This document shows, piece by piece, positions 20,641-30,848 of a stretch of DNA of 64,000 nucleotides (position 1 is its first letter; each line of letters starts with the position of its first letter). The stretch is from Schistocerca nitens (lineage: Eukaryota > Arthropoda > Insecta > Orthoptera > Acrididae). The stretch is from positions 296,894,150-296,958,149 of the forward strand of contig NC_064619.1 in the NCBI RefSeq assembly GCF_023898315.1. Reading direction: 5' to 3'. The translations under genes were made by a program, and so were the position numbers. Under the pieces are notes generated by a model that ran no database searches, was not told the DNA's origin, and saw only the letters and a list, made by a program, of their open reading frames with translations.

Positions 20641-21705
20641 AATTCTATCCTTGTTTCTCGTTATTCAGTCTCTCTATTGAGCTAGCAGTAAAGAATACTA
20701 AGAAGTAATTTGAAACGGGAATTAGTCATCAGGAAGAAAAAAAAATACATTTTGGTGTTTACATGAAATGTATTAGCTGTTGCGAATATGGACAACCATC
20801 AACTGTATAATGGAATAGCGACATTGAAAATTTGTGTCGGACCTGGACTCGAAACCGTATTTCCTGCTTATCGCGAACAATCGCCTTACCATTTCCCTAT
20901 CAGAGCACGAAGCAGAGCCGCAACCAAACTTCCATATGTCGTCAATCATTTGTCTACAACCTGCATTCGTAAATTCATTACGTATATTCGTGTGCAGGGA
21001 AGACATTTTAGTTGGAAGCCGCTTGCCCAGTGTCGGCGGATAAAAACGATATTGCAGTTCCTGTGTTGTTCAGAAGTACGATGCGATGTTCCATCGGACA
21101 TGCATGCATGTCTGAAGGAATATTGTCGAGTACTTCTGAAAAACACAGGCGCTACAATATAGTACTTTGGTGTTTGTCAATGACATTTTAATACTATCAG
21201 GGATGCAAAGGACTTGGAAGAGCAGATGAACGGAATGGGTAATGCCTCGAAAAAAAGTTATAAGATGAATATCAGCAGAAGTAAAACAAGGGTACTGGCA
21301 TGTTGTCAAATAAAGTCAGTCTATGTTGACGGAATTAGAGTAGGAAGTGAGACACTAAAAGTAGTAGACGAATTTTATTATCTAGGCAGCAATGTAACTG
21401 AAGATTTTCGAGACAGAGAGGATGTAAAATCCAAATCGACAAAAGCAAGAAAAGCTTCTCTGAATAAGAGAAATATGTTAACACCGAATATAAATATATA
21501 AGTTAGTAAATATTTCCTGAAAATATTTGTGTATCCATCCTTGGAAGTGAAACGTGGGTGATGCACATTCTAAATAAAAACAGAAAAGTAGTTTTTGAAA
21601 TGTGGTGCTACAGAAATCTGCTGAAGACTCAAATAACTGATGAGGAGGTACTATACGGAATTGGGGAGAGAAGAAATTATGTCAAAAACTTACTAAAAGA
21701 AGGTG
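20640..21705 (+). mobile_element. RTE-type LINE fragment split by a SINE
   Basis: 20680-20750 matches the AVKETKEKFGVGIKIHGEE region of the RTE reverse transcriptase. The match resumes at about 21177 (CNDIL.., then AKDLEEQMNGMGN) and runs to about 21705 (YLGSNVTEDFRDREDVKSK and a FEMWCYRNLLK block). The break is the SINE at 20761-21165. It is more diverged than the two long copies, lacks the endonuclease and is truncated at both ends. Confidence 0.83.
20761..21165 (-). mobile_element. Second-family tRNA-derived SINE
   Basis: On the minus strand it holds a tRNA-like block (atggtaaggcgattgttcgcg, then a degenerate B-box) that matches, in reverse, the plus-strand copy at 26580-26825. A 10-bp duplication, tttggtgttt, flanks it (20751-20760 and 21166-21175) inside the RTE fragment. 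Its distal part (21075-21160) contains its own inverted repeat (gttcagaagtac and gtacttctgaa). Confidence 0.72.
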
Positions 21706-21709
21706 TAAG

Positions 21710-22985
21710 GTTCTCATCTGTTTTCTGATATTGTAAATAATTCAGCATTACTGTACTGCGACAAAGATGGATGAGTGCACTCCATTGGTAGTGAATAAGA
21801 TACTTGACTCAATGTTTACTTTTATTTGTGGTTGACTTAGTAGTCAGTAGGTTGCGCAACGTTGGGACACTATTATTTGAGGCACAATGGCAAACAGTTG
21901 AATTTTTCAGGGAATGAAATCTGTTTCCTGTGAATCTGGGTGAAGCGATCTGAAATACGTTTTTATGGAGATGGAAATTCATTTATAATGCTTTCTCGTT
22001 CTTTATGTTGATGGAGAAGAGTCTGGAGGAATATTAAAGGTAACGAAAGCATGAGCAAGAATGAAATGACTGTCAGAAGTATTAATTGAAGGAAATCTTT
22101 GTCCCTCAGGTAACTAATAACTCTCACGATTAGTATTAATTTGATCTCACTGATTCATTTATGTCATAAATAACTCAATTGGTTGATTTTTTTATGAGAG
22201 AATTTTGTAATTGTAGAGTCTTCTTATACTCTGCAGTCTTGTTAATAGTCGGAGTTTGATTTCTTAAGAACGATTTTCTTTAATGTAAAACCCATCTCTA
22301 TGACTCATAGTAAAGTTTTAAATATTCTGTCACGTGCGCATTGCACATTATGCCACACGCAGCAACAGATTATTTCTGAGAAGCAAAAGGAAAAAAGTAA
22401 GCAGTGAGTAATTTATTTTCCTTTAGCTGCTACACCTGCTGGCTTTTATTTGCTTTCGAGAACGTCAGTACTTCAGGCAGAAAAACGGTATGCTTAGCAA
22501 GAGGTAAGTCACTTTTATTTCAGGGAAGATCACATCTTGCATTCTCGAGGAAACAGTTGGTAGTCGGGATTGTCAGGTGTTGTGTTAGCAAACAGATTAA
22601 TTTTAAGTGAGCAATGTTGGCAATTTCAAACAATTATTTTCTTCCGAGCAGTGCAATAATTTATTTTCGTGGATATTCCAAGTCAAACATTGCACTTCGT
22701 GGTACACAACGTTCTTAACGTACTTCAGTGCTGAGGTTTAGTTTATAGTTTTCATTGAGCACACAGTTTCTTTTGGCAATTAATTAGATTCATTTTCTTT
22801 GTTTCAAACTTGGCCTTTCACGAAGATTATATAGTTTTATTTCACGACACTGTTCACATGCGAAACACAGGGCCAACAAACAGTTTCGCTCAGCAGTTCA
22901 ATACGATACCAAAAGTACATGTTATATGAGGAGAAACTTTTTGAAATCAATATATACAGTTTTCTCACGTGCATACAATTTCTTT
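21710..22985. other. About 1.3 kb without recognised repeats
   Basis: This is the longest stretch here that matches none of the elements I see. It is AT-rich. The only notable feature is a 77-bp segment at 22427-22503 bounded by strong splice-site-like sequences (tttattttcctttag before, gaggtaagt after); two of its three frames are open. No larger gene structure is visible. Confidence 0.4.
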
Positions 22986-23075
22986 TATAGAAAGCTTACA
23001 GAGGGACTGACTGATAGGGCACTTCCATATGCATCAAGGAATCGTCAGTTTCGTCATGGATGAAACGGAAAATGG

Positions 23076-23077
<2 letters not shown>

Positions 23078-23114
<37 letters not shown>

Positions 23115-23150
23115 TGTGGAGGGGCGGAGGGGGGGGGGGAGGGGAGGGGT
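23078..23150 (+). repeat. (TG)n microsatellite and G-rich tract
   Basis: About 37 bp of alternating T and G with one interruption (tatg) is followed by a G-rich purine run with a block of nine or more Gs. It lies just before the 5' end of the second RTE copy. Confidence 0.9.
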
Positions 23151-23559
23151 ACGAATTACGAATTGTAATGTAATTGCCCCCATGAACCATTGACCTTGCC
23201 GCTGGTGGGGAGGCTTGCGTGCCTCAACGATACAGATAGCCGTACCGTAGGTGCAACCACAACGGAGGGGTATCTATTGAGAGGCCAGACAAACGTGTGG
23301 TTCAGGGGCAACAGTCTGGATGATTGACTGACCTGGCCTTGTAACACTAACCAAACCGGCCTTGCTGTGCTGATACTGCGAACGGCTGAAAGCAAGGGGA
23401 AGCTACAGCCGTAATTTTTCCCGAGGGCATGCAGCTTTACTGAATGATTAAATGATGATGGCGTCCCCTTGGGTAAAATATACCACAGGTAAAATAGTCC
23501 CCCATTCGGATCTCCGGGCGGGGACTACAAAAGAGGACGTCGTTATCAGGAGAAAGAAA

Positions 23560-24868
23560 ACTGGCGTTCTACGGATCGGAGCGTAGAATGTCAGATCCCT
23601 TAATCGGGCAGGTAGGTTAGAAAAATTAAAGAGGAAAATGGATAGGTTAAAGTTAGATATAGTGGGAATTAGTGAAATTCGGTGGCAGGAGGAGCAAGAC
23701 TTTTGGTCAGGGATAATGCAGGAGTAGGTTTAATAATGAATAAAAAATAGGAATGCGGGTAAGCTACTACAAGCAGCATAGTCAACGCATTATTGTTGCC
23801 AAGATAGACACGAAGCCCACGCCTACTACAGTAGTACATGTTTATATGCCAACTAGCTCTGCAGATGATGAAGAAATAGATGAAATGTATGATGAGATAA
23901 AAGAAATTATTCAGGGAGTGGAGGGAGACGAAAATTTAATAGTCATGGGTGACTGGAATTCGACAGTAGGAAAAGGAAGAGAAGGAAACATAGTGGGTGA
24001 ATATGGATTGGGGGAGAGAAATGAAAGAGGAAGCCGCCTGGTAGAATGTTGCACAGAGCATAACTTAATCATAGCTAACACTTGGTTCAAGAATCATGAA
24101 AGAAGGTTGTATACATGGAAGAATCCTGGAGATACTAGAAGGTTTCAGACAGATTGTATAATGGTAAGACAGAGATTTAGGAACCAGATATTAAATTGTA
24201 AGACATTTCCAGGGGCACATGTGGACTCTGACCACAATCTATTAGTTATGCACTGTAGATTAAAACTGAAGAAACTACAAAAAGGTGGGAATTTAAGGAG
24301 ATGGGACCTGGATAAACTGAAAGAATCAAAGGTTGTACAGAGTTTCAGGGAGAGCATAAGGGAACAATTGACAGGAATGGGGGAAAGAAATAGAGTAGAA
24401 GAAGAATGGGTAGGTTTGAGGAATGAAATAGTGAAGGCAGCAGGGGATCAAGTAGGTAAAAAGACGAGGGCTAGTAGAAATCCTTGGGTAACAGAAGAGA
24501 TACTGAATTTAATTGATGAAAGGAGAAAATACAAAAATGCAGTTAATGAAGCAGGCAAAAAGGAATACAAACGTCTCAAAAACTATATCGACAGGAAGTG
24601 CAAAATGGCTAAGCACGGATGGCTAGAGGACAAATGTAAGGATGTAGAGGCTTATCTCACTAGGGGTAATATAGATACTGCCTACAGGAAAATTAGAGAG
24701 ACCTTTGGAGAAAAGAGAACCACTTGCATGAATATCAAGAGCTCAGATGGAAACCCAGTTCTAAGCAAAGAAGGGAAAACAGAAAGGTGGAAGGAGTATA
24801 TAGAGGGTCTGTACAGGGGCTACGTTCTTGAGGACAATATTATGGAAATGGAAGAGGATGTAGACTAA
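23560..24868 (+). pseudogene. RTE endonuclease domain, nearly complete
   Basis: A long open frame (23753-24868, 371 codons) encodes the endonuclease core: VHVYMPTS, MGDWNSTVGKGREGN (catalytic GDWN, near 23950), NTWFKNHERRLYTW and DSDHNLLVMH (catalytic SDH, near 24228), then a linker with NPWVTEEILNLIDERRKY. Upstream, the conserved AWNVRSLN block is present but its Trp codon is TAG (about 23586), and further stops lie at 23720-23750. The protein would nick target DNA for RTE insertion; this copy is dead because of the N-terminal stops. The frame closes with TAA at 24868 just before the reverse transcriptase. Confidence 0.87.
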
Positions 24869-26532
24869 CATGAAATGGGAGATATGATACTGCGTGAAGA
24901 GTTTGACAGAGCACTAAAAGACCTAAGTCGAAACAAGGCCCCGGGAATAGACAACATTCCATTAGAACTACTGACAGCCTTGGGAGAGCCAGTCATGACA
25001 AAACTCTACCATCTGGTGAGCAAGATGTATGAGACAGGCGAAATTCCCTCAGACTTCAAGAAGAATATAATAATTCCAATCCCAAAGAAAGGAGGTGTTG
25101 ACAGATGTGAAATTTACCGAACAATCAGTTTAATAAGTCGCAGCTGCAAAATGCTAATGTTGGAACACGTGAGGCAATACTGACCCTACGACTTATCTTA
25201 GAAGAAATATTAAGGAAAGGCAAAACTACGTTTCTAGCATTTGTAGACTTAAAGAAAGCTTTTGACAATGTTGACTGGAATACTGTCTTTCAAATTCTGA
25301 AGGTGGAAGGGATAAAATACAGGGAGCGAAAGGCTATTTACAATTTGTACAGAAAACAGATGGCAGTTATAAGAGTCGAGGGACATAAAAGGGAAGCAGT
25401 GATTGGGAAGGGAGTGAGACAGGGTTGTAGCCTGTCTCCGATGCTATTCAATCTGTATATTTAGCAAGCAGTAAAGGAAACAAAAGAAAAGTTCGGAGTA
25501 GGTATTAAAATCCATGGAGAAGAAATAAAAACTTTGAGGTTCGCCGATGACATTGTAATTCTGTCAGAGACAGCAAAGGACTTGGAAGAATAGTTGAACG
25601 GAATGGACAGTGTCTTGAAAGGTGGGTTTCAGATGAACATCAACAAAAGCAAAACAAGGATAATGGAATGTAGTCGAATTAAGTCGGGTGATGCTGAGGG
25701 AATTAGATTAGGTTGGTTGGTTGGTTGGTTTTCGGGAAGGAGACGAGACAGCGAGGTCATCGGTCTCATCGGATTAGGGAAGGACGGGGAAGGAAGTCGG
25801 CCGTGCCCTTCGAAAGGAACCATCCCGGCATTTGCCTGGAGCGATTTAGGGAAATCACGGAAAACCTAAATCAGGATGGCCGGACGCGGGATTGAACCGT
25901 CGTCCTCCCGAATGCGAGTCCAGTGTCTAACCACTGCGCCACCTCGCTCGGTTAGATTAGGAAATGAGACACTTAAAGTAGTTTTGCTATTTGGGGATCA
26001 AAATAACTGATGATGGTCGAAGTAGAGAGGATATAAAATGTAGACTGGCAATGGCAAGGAAAGCGTTTCTGAAGAAGAGAAATTTGTTAACATCGAGTAT
26101 AGATTTAAGTGTCAGGAAGTCGTTTCTGAAAGTATTTGTATGGAGGTTAGCCATGTATGGAAGTGAAACATGGACGATAAATAGTTTGGACAAGAAGAGA
26201 ATTGAAGCTTTCGAAATGTGGTGCTACAGAAGAATGCTGAAGATAAGGTGGGTAGATCACGTAACTAATAAGGAGGTATTGAATAGAATTGGGGAGAAGA
26301 GGAGTTTACCAGAAGGAGGGATCGGTTGGTAGGACATGTTCAGAGGCATCAAGGGATCACCAATTTAGTATTTAAGGGCAGCGTGGAGGGTAAAAATCGT
26401 AGAGGGAGACCAAGAGATGAATACACTAAGCAGATGCAGAAGGATGTAGGCTGCAGTAGGTACTGGGAGATGAAGAAGCTTGCACAGGATAGAGTTGCAT
26501 GGAGAGTTGCATCAAACCAGTCTCAGGACTGA
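24869..26532 (+). pseudogene. RTE reverse transcriptase, broken
   Basis: Blocks in order: NKAPGIDNIPLELL (24935), NIIIPIPKKGGVDRCE (25070), TFLAFVDLKKAFDNVDW (25235), KGVRQGCSLSPMLFN (25405, with the conserved QGC intact) and LRFADDIVILSE (25540, catalytic Asp pair intact). In-frame stops occur at 25461 (TAG after LYI) and 25591. A SINE interrupts the thumb region at 25713-25951, and 9 bp are missing near 25981. The C-terminal part ends WRVASNQSQD. Confidence 0.88.
25713..25951 (-). mobile_element. tRNA-derived SINE of a different family
   Basis: Read on the minus strand: a tRNA-like head (gaggtggcgcagtggttaga, B box acggttcaatcccgc), a body with ctgatttaggttttccgtga and a terminal (ggtt)n run, ttggttggttggtt. 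A 10-bp duplication, ttagattagg, flanks it (25703-25712 and 25952-25961). It resembles a widespread arthropod SINE type. It interrupts RTE copy 2. Confidence 0.92.
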
Positions 26533-26579
26533 AGACCACAACAACAGCAACAATGAGACATCAAGTCTTGACTACAATA

Positions 26580-26825
26580 AAGAGAAGGATATTGCGGTGT
26601 CTGTGCTATTCCAAATTACGATGTAATGTTGTAGAATATGGTTGACGACATATGGGAGTTCGGGCCTGCCATAAGTCGTGCACGGATTGTCTTATGGTAA
26701 GGCGATTGCTCGCGATAATAGAGAAATCCGGGTTCGAATCCCTGTCCGACACAAATATTCATTGTTGTCAATTCATTCTGCATCTGGTTGTCCATATTCG
26801 CAATTGCGAATACATTTAATGTAGA
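26580..26825 (+). mobile_element. Second-family tRNA-derived SINE
   Basis: It contains the tRNA-like block cttatggtaaggcgattgct followed by a B box gggttcgaatccctg and acacaaat. It is the same family as the minus-strand copy at 20761-21165, sharing gttgtccatattcgcaa in the distal body. It sits between the end of RTE copy 2 and an RTE 3' fragment. No clean target duplication was found. Confidence 0.7.
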
Positions 26826-26837
26826 ATGAAGATATTC

Positions 26838-26945
26838 CAGTGTGTGTAGGTTGCAGCAGTTATGCGGAGATCAAGACGACAGCACAGACTACATCAACAT
26901 GGAGATCTGCATCGAACCAGACTTTGGTTGAAGTTACTGTAGCAG
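26838..26945 (+). mobile_element. RTE 3'-end fragment
   Basis: The frame reads CVGCSSYAEIKTTAQTTSTW then RSASNQTLVE, the end of the RTE protein (compare DVGCSRYWEMKKLAQDRVAW and RVASNQSQD at 26440-26530). Only about 100 bp remain, without the aacaac tail. Confidence 0.72.
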
Positions 26946-26984
26946 CAAGAATGAGCGACTCGGTAAACCTTGTTCCGAGATGTA

Positions 26985-27158
26985 GATATCGTACGGTCTG
27001 TGGTGATAGAGTAGGACATGGCAGGCGGGGGAAACACGCAGCGGGTCGCCGTCCACACCGCCTGGAGGATGCGGCGGTGAGCGACGCGAGCCAAGGCCAC
27101 GGGGTCAGAGAAGGGCGGCCGCCACTTTCCCTCACTTTCTCGCGAGGATGCTTCGCGA

Positions 27159-27192
<34 letters not shown>

Positions 27193-27262
27193 TGCCGACA
27201 GCCAATCGCCGCCTACCGCACCATAACGTGCCGTGCGCGACCGCGCACACTTTATTGCGACA
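26985..27262. promoter_or_regulatory. CpG-rich island with a (CGC)n run and a CCAAT box
   Basis: This is the most CpG-dense stretch of the window, with about ten consecutive CGC/GCC triplets near 27163-27191 and a CCAAT box (cagccaatcgcc) near 27201. The surrounding DNA is AT-rich repeat. It could be a host promoter or first exon. The plus-strand frame through the triplets would encode an alanine run, but no start, domain or splice site supports a protein. It could also be part of a repeat I do not know. Confidence 0.4.
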
Positions 27263-27383
27263 CCGATGGCTTTTATTAGTCGTGCAGCACGCGGGGGCTA
27301 CCGGACAGTAAATTGCACAATGAGATTTTCACTCTGCAGCGGAGTGTGCGCTGATATGAAACTTCCTGGCAGATTAAAACTGT

Positions 27384-27459
27384 ATGCCCGACCGAGACTC
27401 GAACTCGGGACCTTTGCCTTTCGCGGGCAAGTGCTCTACCAACTGAGCTACCGAAGCAC
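27384..27459 (-). other. tRNA-like block (SINE head), minus strand
   Basis: It folds as a cloverleaf: D stem gctc/gagc, anticodon stem ttgcc/ggcaa with loop cgcgaaa (nominal anticodon CGA, Ser), T stem ccgag/ctcgg with loop ttcgagt. Position 33 is G instead of the invariant U, and it is embedded in a repeat, so I treat it as a SINE head and not a working tRNA gene. Confidence 0.75.
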
Positions 27460-27695
27460 GACTCACGCCCGGTACTCACAGCTTTACTTCTACCAGTACC
27501 TCGTCTCCTACCTTCCAAACTTTACAGAAGCTCTCCTGCGAACCATGCAGAACTAGCACTCCTGAAAGAAAGGATATTGCGGAGACATGGCTTAGCCACA
27601 GCCTGGGGGATGTTCGCAGGAGAGCTTCTGTAAAGTTTGGAAGGTAGGAGACGAGGTACTGGTAGAAGTAAAGCTGTGAGTACCGGGCGTGAGTC

Positions 27696-27771
27696 GTGCT
27701 TCGGTAGCTCAGTTGGTAGAGCACTTGCCCGCGAAAGGCAAAGGTCCCGAGTTCGAGTCTCGGTCGGGCAC
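27696..27771 (+). other. tRNA-like block (SINE head), plus strand
   Basis: This is the mirror of the block at 27384-27459: gtgcttcggtagctcagttg to cggtcgggcac, with A and B boxes intact. The acceptor stem gtgctt pairs with gggcac. It has the same G33 and nominal CGA anticodon. Gene finders are likely to call it tRNA-Ser; the repeat context argues against that. Confidence 0.75.
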
Positions 27772-27809
27772 ACAGTTTTAATCTGCCAGGAAGTTTCAGT
27801 AAATTGCAC

Positions 27810-28604
27810 GTACGGCACTAGGACACTGCGTCACAAAAAGCCCTGTTCATTCGCCGTCAATCGCCTACAGTCAGCTCATTCGTTGTCTCTTTATCCGACA
27901 TGAAAATTCCTGTAAGAAGTCATTTTAAATACAAGGAGGTGACAAAAGTCATGGGACAACGATATCGGAACAGGCCCCCACACAATGGGGCTGGGGGGGG
28001 GGGGGGGAGGAAAAGGGAGAGGGCTAAGGGCCCCTTCCCTACTCCCGCACCCACCCTCGAAAATTTTGGCCTTATACTAGCCACAGTGGAAATTTTCTAG
28101 CATCAAAATATTTTCTTAATATTGTTCATTATCGATTACGACTGAAAGTCAAGTGAAAGGAGATTCAGGTGTAAAGAAGTTGAAGGAAAACAGGAGAGAA
28201 AGATTCAGGAAACTATATAAGGTTTCAACTCTTGTATAGCAGAGTACATGGTGAACAGTTTCATAACATTACCAAATCTGTATCTCTGTAAAGACTTCCG
28301 TGTACTTGAAAATACATAGATCACCCAAGAACAAGTTTGAACTAATTAACTTCCTTTGTCTCCAGTCTCAGTGCCATACTTAGCCATACAAGCAGAAATT
28401 GAGGTGCGACATGGCTGCGTCTGGGCTATTTCGGAACAGAACAATATAGACGTAGGGTTAGTATCTTTACTTAAGTTTTCGAACAAAGTAAATAGATGTC
28501 TTTGATGCAGAAAAACAAATAGCGAATGATTTTAGCTGGAAGGGTCACGTGGAGTGGAACAGACTTATCAAGGCGAAAGTTATCTAGAATCCGATATCAA
28601 ATTA
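27810..28604. other. Unassigned sequence with a G-tract
   Basis: A run of G with few interruptions lies at about 27987-28008, followed by purine-rich DNA. Otherwise no gene or repeat is recognised. Confidence 0.4.
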
Positions 28605-28615
28605 TATCAAAATAA

Positions 28616-28807
28616 TCAAAATGGCCCTAAGTACTATGGGACTTAACATCTGAGGTCATCAGTCCCCTAGACTTAGAACTACTTAAACCGAACTAACCTA
28701 AGGAGATCACACACACCCCTGCCCGAGACAGGATTCGAACCTGCGACTGTAGCAGCAGCGCGGTTCCGGACCGAAGCGCCTAGAACCACTCGGCCACAAC
28801 GGCCGGC
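28616..28807 (-). mobile_element. tRNA-derived SINE, Leu/Ser-type head
   Basis: Minus-strand copy (plus-strand B box caggattcgaacctgc; head ends ggccggc). An 11-bp duplication with one mismatch flanks it (tatcaaaataa at 28605-28615, tatcaatataa at 28808-28818). Confidence 0.9.
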
Positions 28808-28818
28808 TATCAATATAA

Positions 28819-29333
28819 GCACCTCCATCCACATAAAAAGTGAAGACACTAACTCGGAGTCACTTAACTGGGGATTTTTCATGGATCGACTTGTAAGATA
28901 GCTTTCGACTCAGATAGCTACTGCAGGTAAATTTGCAGTTTATTCGGTATAACGTGTGTGTGGGCTATTAATGAAGAAGGCAGTTAGATAAACCAGAGCA
29001 TTCAATATTTTGTGTCCTTTCTTCAACTGTACTCGGACAGAAACAGGGTCACCATAGCCTCTTCAATCACTGAAATTACTAGGAGTAATGCGAATCATTT
29101 AATTCTTTATTTCAGTTCCTCCCAAACATCTGAACACTGCTTCAAATGTTTGCTGTTCTTGCTGTATCAGCCTGAAGTTGTGAGCGAAGTTTTAGCTGCC
29201 GCGTTGACTGGAAAGAAGGCAGCCTGAATGGACAGGCACCTCTGACCATTAACCCGACGTTATAACTGACTTTTTCGCTCGATCCGCTCGAGGACTTGAC
29301 TTTATTTTGTAACCTTCTGTTAGTTTTCTTGAA
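28819..29333. other. Unassigned sequence
   Basis: No gene or repeat recognised. The 71-codon frame at 29012-29227 has no motif. Confidence 0.4.
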
Positions 29334-29335
29334 TA

Positions 29336-30722
29336 CACTACTGGCCATTACAATTGCTACACCACGAAGATGACGTGCTACAGACGCGAAATTTAACCGA
29401 CAGGAAGAAGATGCTGTGATATGCAAATGATTACCTTTTCAGAGCATTCACACAAGGTTGGCGCCGGTGGTGACACCTACAACGTGCTGACATGAGGAAA
29501 GTTTCCAACTGATTTCTCATACGCAAACAGCAGTTGACCGGCGTTGCCTGGTGAAACGTTGTTGTGATGCCTCGTGTGAGGAGGAGAAATGCGTACCATC
29601 ACGTTTCCGACTTCCATAAAGGTCGGATTGTAGCCTATCGCGATTGTGGTTTATTGTATCGCGACATTGCTGCTCGCGTTCGTCGAGATCCAATGACTGT
29701 AAGCAGAATGAGGAATCGGTGGGTTCAGGAGGGTAATACGGAACGCCGTGTAGGATCCAAACGGCCTCGTATTTCTAGCAGTCGAGATGACAGGCATCTT
29801 ATCCGCATGGCTGTAACGGATCGTGCAGCCACGTCTCGATCCCTGAGTCAACAGATGGGGACGTTTGCAAGACAACAACCACCTGCACGAAAAGTTCGAC
29901 GACGTTTGCAGCAGCATGGACTATCAGCTCGGAGACCATGGCTGCGGTTACCCTTGACGCTGCATCACAGACAGGAGCGCCTGCTATGGTTTACTCAACG
30001 ACGAACCTGGGTGCACGAATGGCAAGACGTCATTTTTTCGGATGAATCCAGGTTCTGTTTACAGCATCATGATGGTCGCATCCGTGTTTGGCGACATAGC
30101 GGTGAACGCACATTGGAAGCGTGTATTCGTGATCGCCATACTGGCGTATCACCCAGTGTGATGGTATGGGGTGCCATTGGTTACACGTCTCGGTCACCTC
30201 TTTTTCGCATTGACGGCACTTTGAACAGTGGACGTTACATTTCAGATGTGTTACGACCCGTGGCTCTACCCTTCATTCGATCCCTGCGAAGACCTACATT
30301 GCAGCAGGATAATGCACTACCGCATGTTGCAGGTCCTGTACGGGCCTTTGTGGATACAGAAAATGTTCGACTATTGCCCTGGCCAGCACATTCTCCAGAT
30401 CTCTCACAAATTGAAAACGTCTCGACAATGGTGGCCGAGCAACTGGCTCGTCACAATACGCCAGTCACTACTCTTGATGGACTGTGGTATCGTGTTGAAG
30501 CTGTATGGGCAACTGTGCCTGTACACGCCATGCAAGCTCTGTTTGACTCAATGCCCAGGCGTATCAAGGCCGTTATTACGGTACTGATTTCTCAGGGTCT
30601 ATGCACCCAAACTGCGTGAAAATGTAATCACATGTCAGTTTCAGTGTAATATATTTATCCAATGAATACCCGTTAATCATCTGCATTTCTTTTTGGTGTA
30701 GCAATTTTAATGGCCAGTAGTG
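29336..30722 (+). mobile_element. Complete Tc1-like transposon (DD34E)
   Basis: The 1387-bp element has inverted ends of about 30 bp (cactactggccattacaatt at the left; the right is its complement with one mismatch) and is flanked by TA (29334-29335 and 30723-30724). The transposase frame at 29567-30619 is open throughout. Near-identical ends and an intact frame suggest a comparatively recent insertion. Confidence 0.95.
29567..30619 (+). CDS. Tc1-like transposase, 350 aa, open frame
   Basis: The start is the ATG of MPRVRRRNAYHHVSDF; a GTG one codon earlier is not a eukaryotic start. The N-terminal half (to about residue 120) has two HTH-type segments (GRIVAYRDCGLLYRDIAARV and a later RKVRRRLQQHGL). 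The catalytic core holds D159 (VIFSDESRF), D248 (LQQDNALPH) and E283 (SPDLSQIENV), with 34 residues between the last two, the classical Tc1 spacing. Some usually conserved positions differ: QQDNARPH is QQDNALPH, SPDLSPIE is SPDLSQIE, and the Trp after IENV is Ser. The gene is intact as a frame, but these changes could have weakened the enzyme. Confidence 0.92.
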   Translation: MPRVRRRNAYHHVSDFHKGRIVAYRDCGLLYRDIAARVRRDPMTVSRMRNRWVQEGNTERRVGSKRPRISSSRDDRHLIRMAVTDRAATSRSLSQQMGTFARQQPPARKVRRRLQQHGLSARRPWLRLPLTLHHRQERLLWFTQRRTWVHEWQDVIFSDESRFCLQHHDGRIRVWRHSGERTLEACIRDRHTGVSPSVMVWGAIGYTSRSPLFRIDGTLNSGRYISDVLRPVALPFIRSLRRPTLQQDNALPHVAGPVRAFVDTENVRLLPWPAHSPDLSQIENVSTMVAEQLARHNTPVTTLDGLWYRVEAVWATVPVHAMQALFDSMPRRIKAVITVLISQGLCTQTA

Positions 30723-30848
30723 TATTTCGAGGTATTCGCTTTTCTACTGTTTACCATATGAGACTGATACTTAAATAACACCGCTATCAACTAAATAAAT
30801 ATTTTCCTAGTAGTTTTGCAGAAATTTGATCTACTAACACGTTTGTGG

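Larger units (their letters stand above)
23180..26555 (+). mobile_element. RTE-type non-LTR retrotransposon, copy 2
   Basis: The 5' end (catgaaccattgacc, gaggcttgcgtgcctca) and 3' end (ggactgaagaccac plus an aacaac tail) match copy 1 at 6346-9961. Here the endonuclease is nearly complete, and the reverse transcriptase carries stops and small deletions. A different SINE is inserted at 25713-25951. Relative to copy 1 it lacks about 32 bp in the 5' leader (near 23302) and about 80 bp in the reverse transcriptase (near 25153), the latter between short aaatg-type matches. Confidence 0.92.
27319..27796. mobile_element. Palindromic tRNA-SINE dimer, copy 1 (478 bp)
   Basis: Two tRNA-like SINE monomers face away from each other: the tRNA-like block lies on the minus strand at 27384-27459 and on the plus strand at 27696-27771. 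Their inner arms (27460-27545 and 27611-27695) are reverse complements. A unique core of about 60 bp (agaactagcactcctgaaag to cagcctggggga) lies between them. The 13-bp duplication cagtaaattgcac flanks the whole structure (27306-27318 and 27797-27809), so it inserted as one unit. A related copy at 46942-47339 carries the core in the opposite orientation. Confidence 0.9.

Noticed and set aside
26690-26755. A tRNA gene in the 26.7 kb SINE
   Set aside because: The B box is good, but the cloverleaf is poor and the sequence has a sister copy at 20.8-21.0 kb.
26840-27250. Alanine- or glycine-rich protein across the (CGC)n run
   Set aside because: Frames are open only because the region is GC-rich; there is no start context, domain or splice evidence, and the first part is RTE debris.
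27384-27771. Two tRNA-Ser(CGA) genes
   Set aside because: They fold well, but position 33 is not U, they are paired head-to-head in a repeat with a target duplication, and the same arrangement recurs at 47 kb. SINE heads explain them better.
27637-27903. A protein conserved at 27.6 and 47.2 kb (EGRRRGTGRSKAVSTGRE..)
   Set aside because: It is a translation of the SINE dimer and appears in both copies and orientations.
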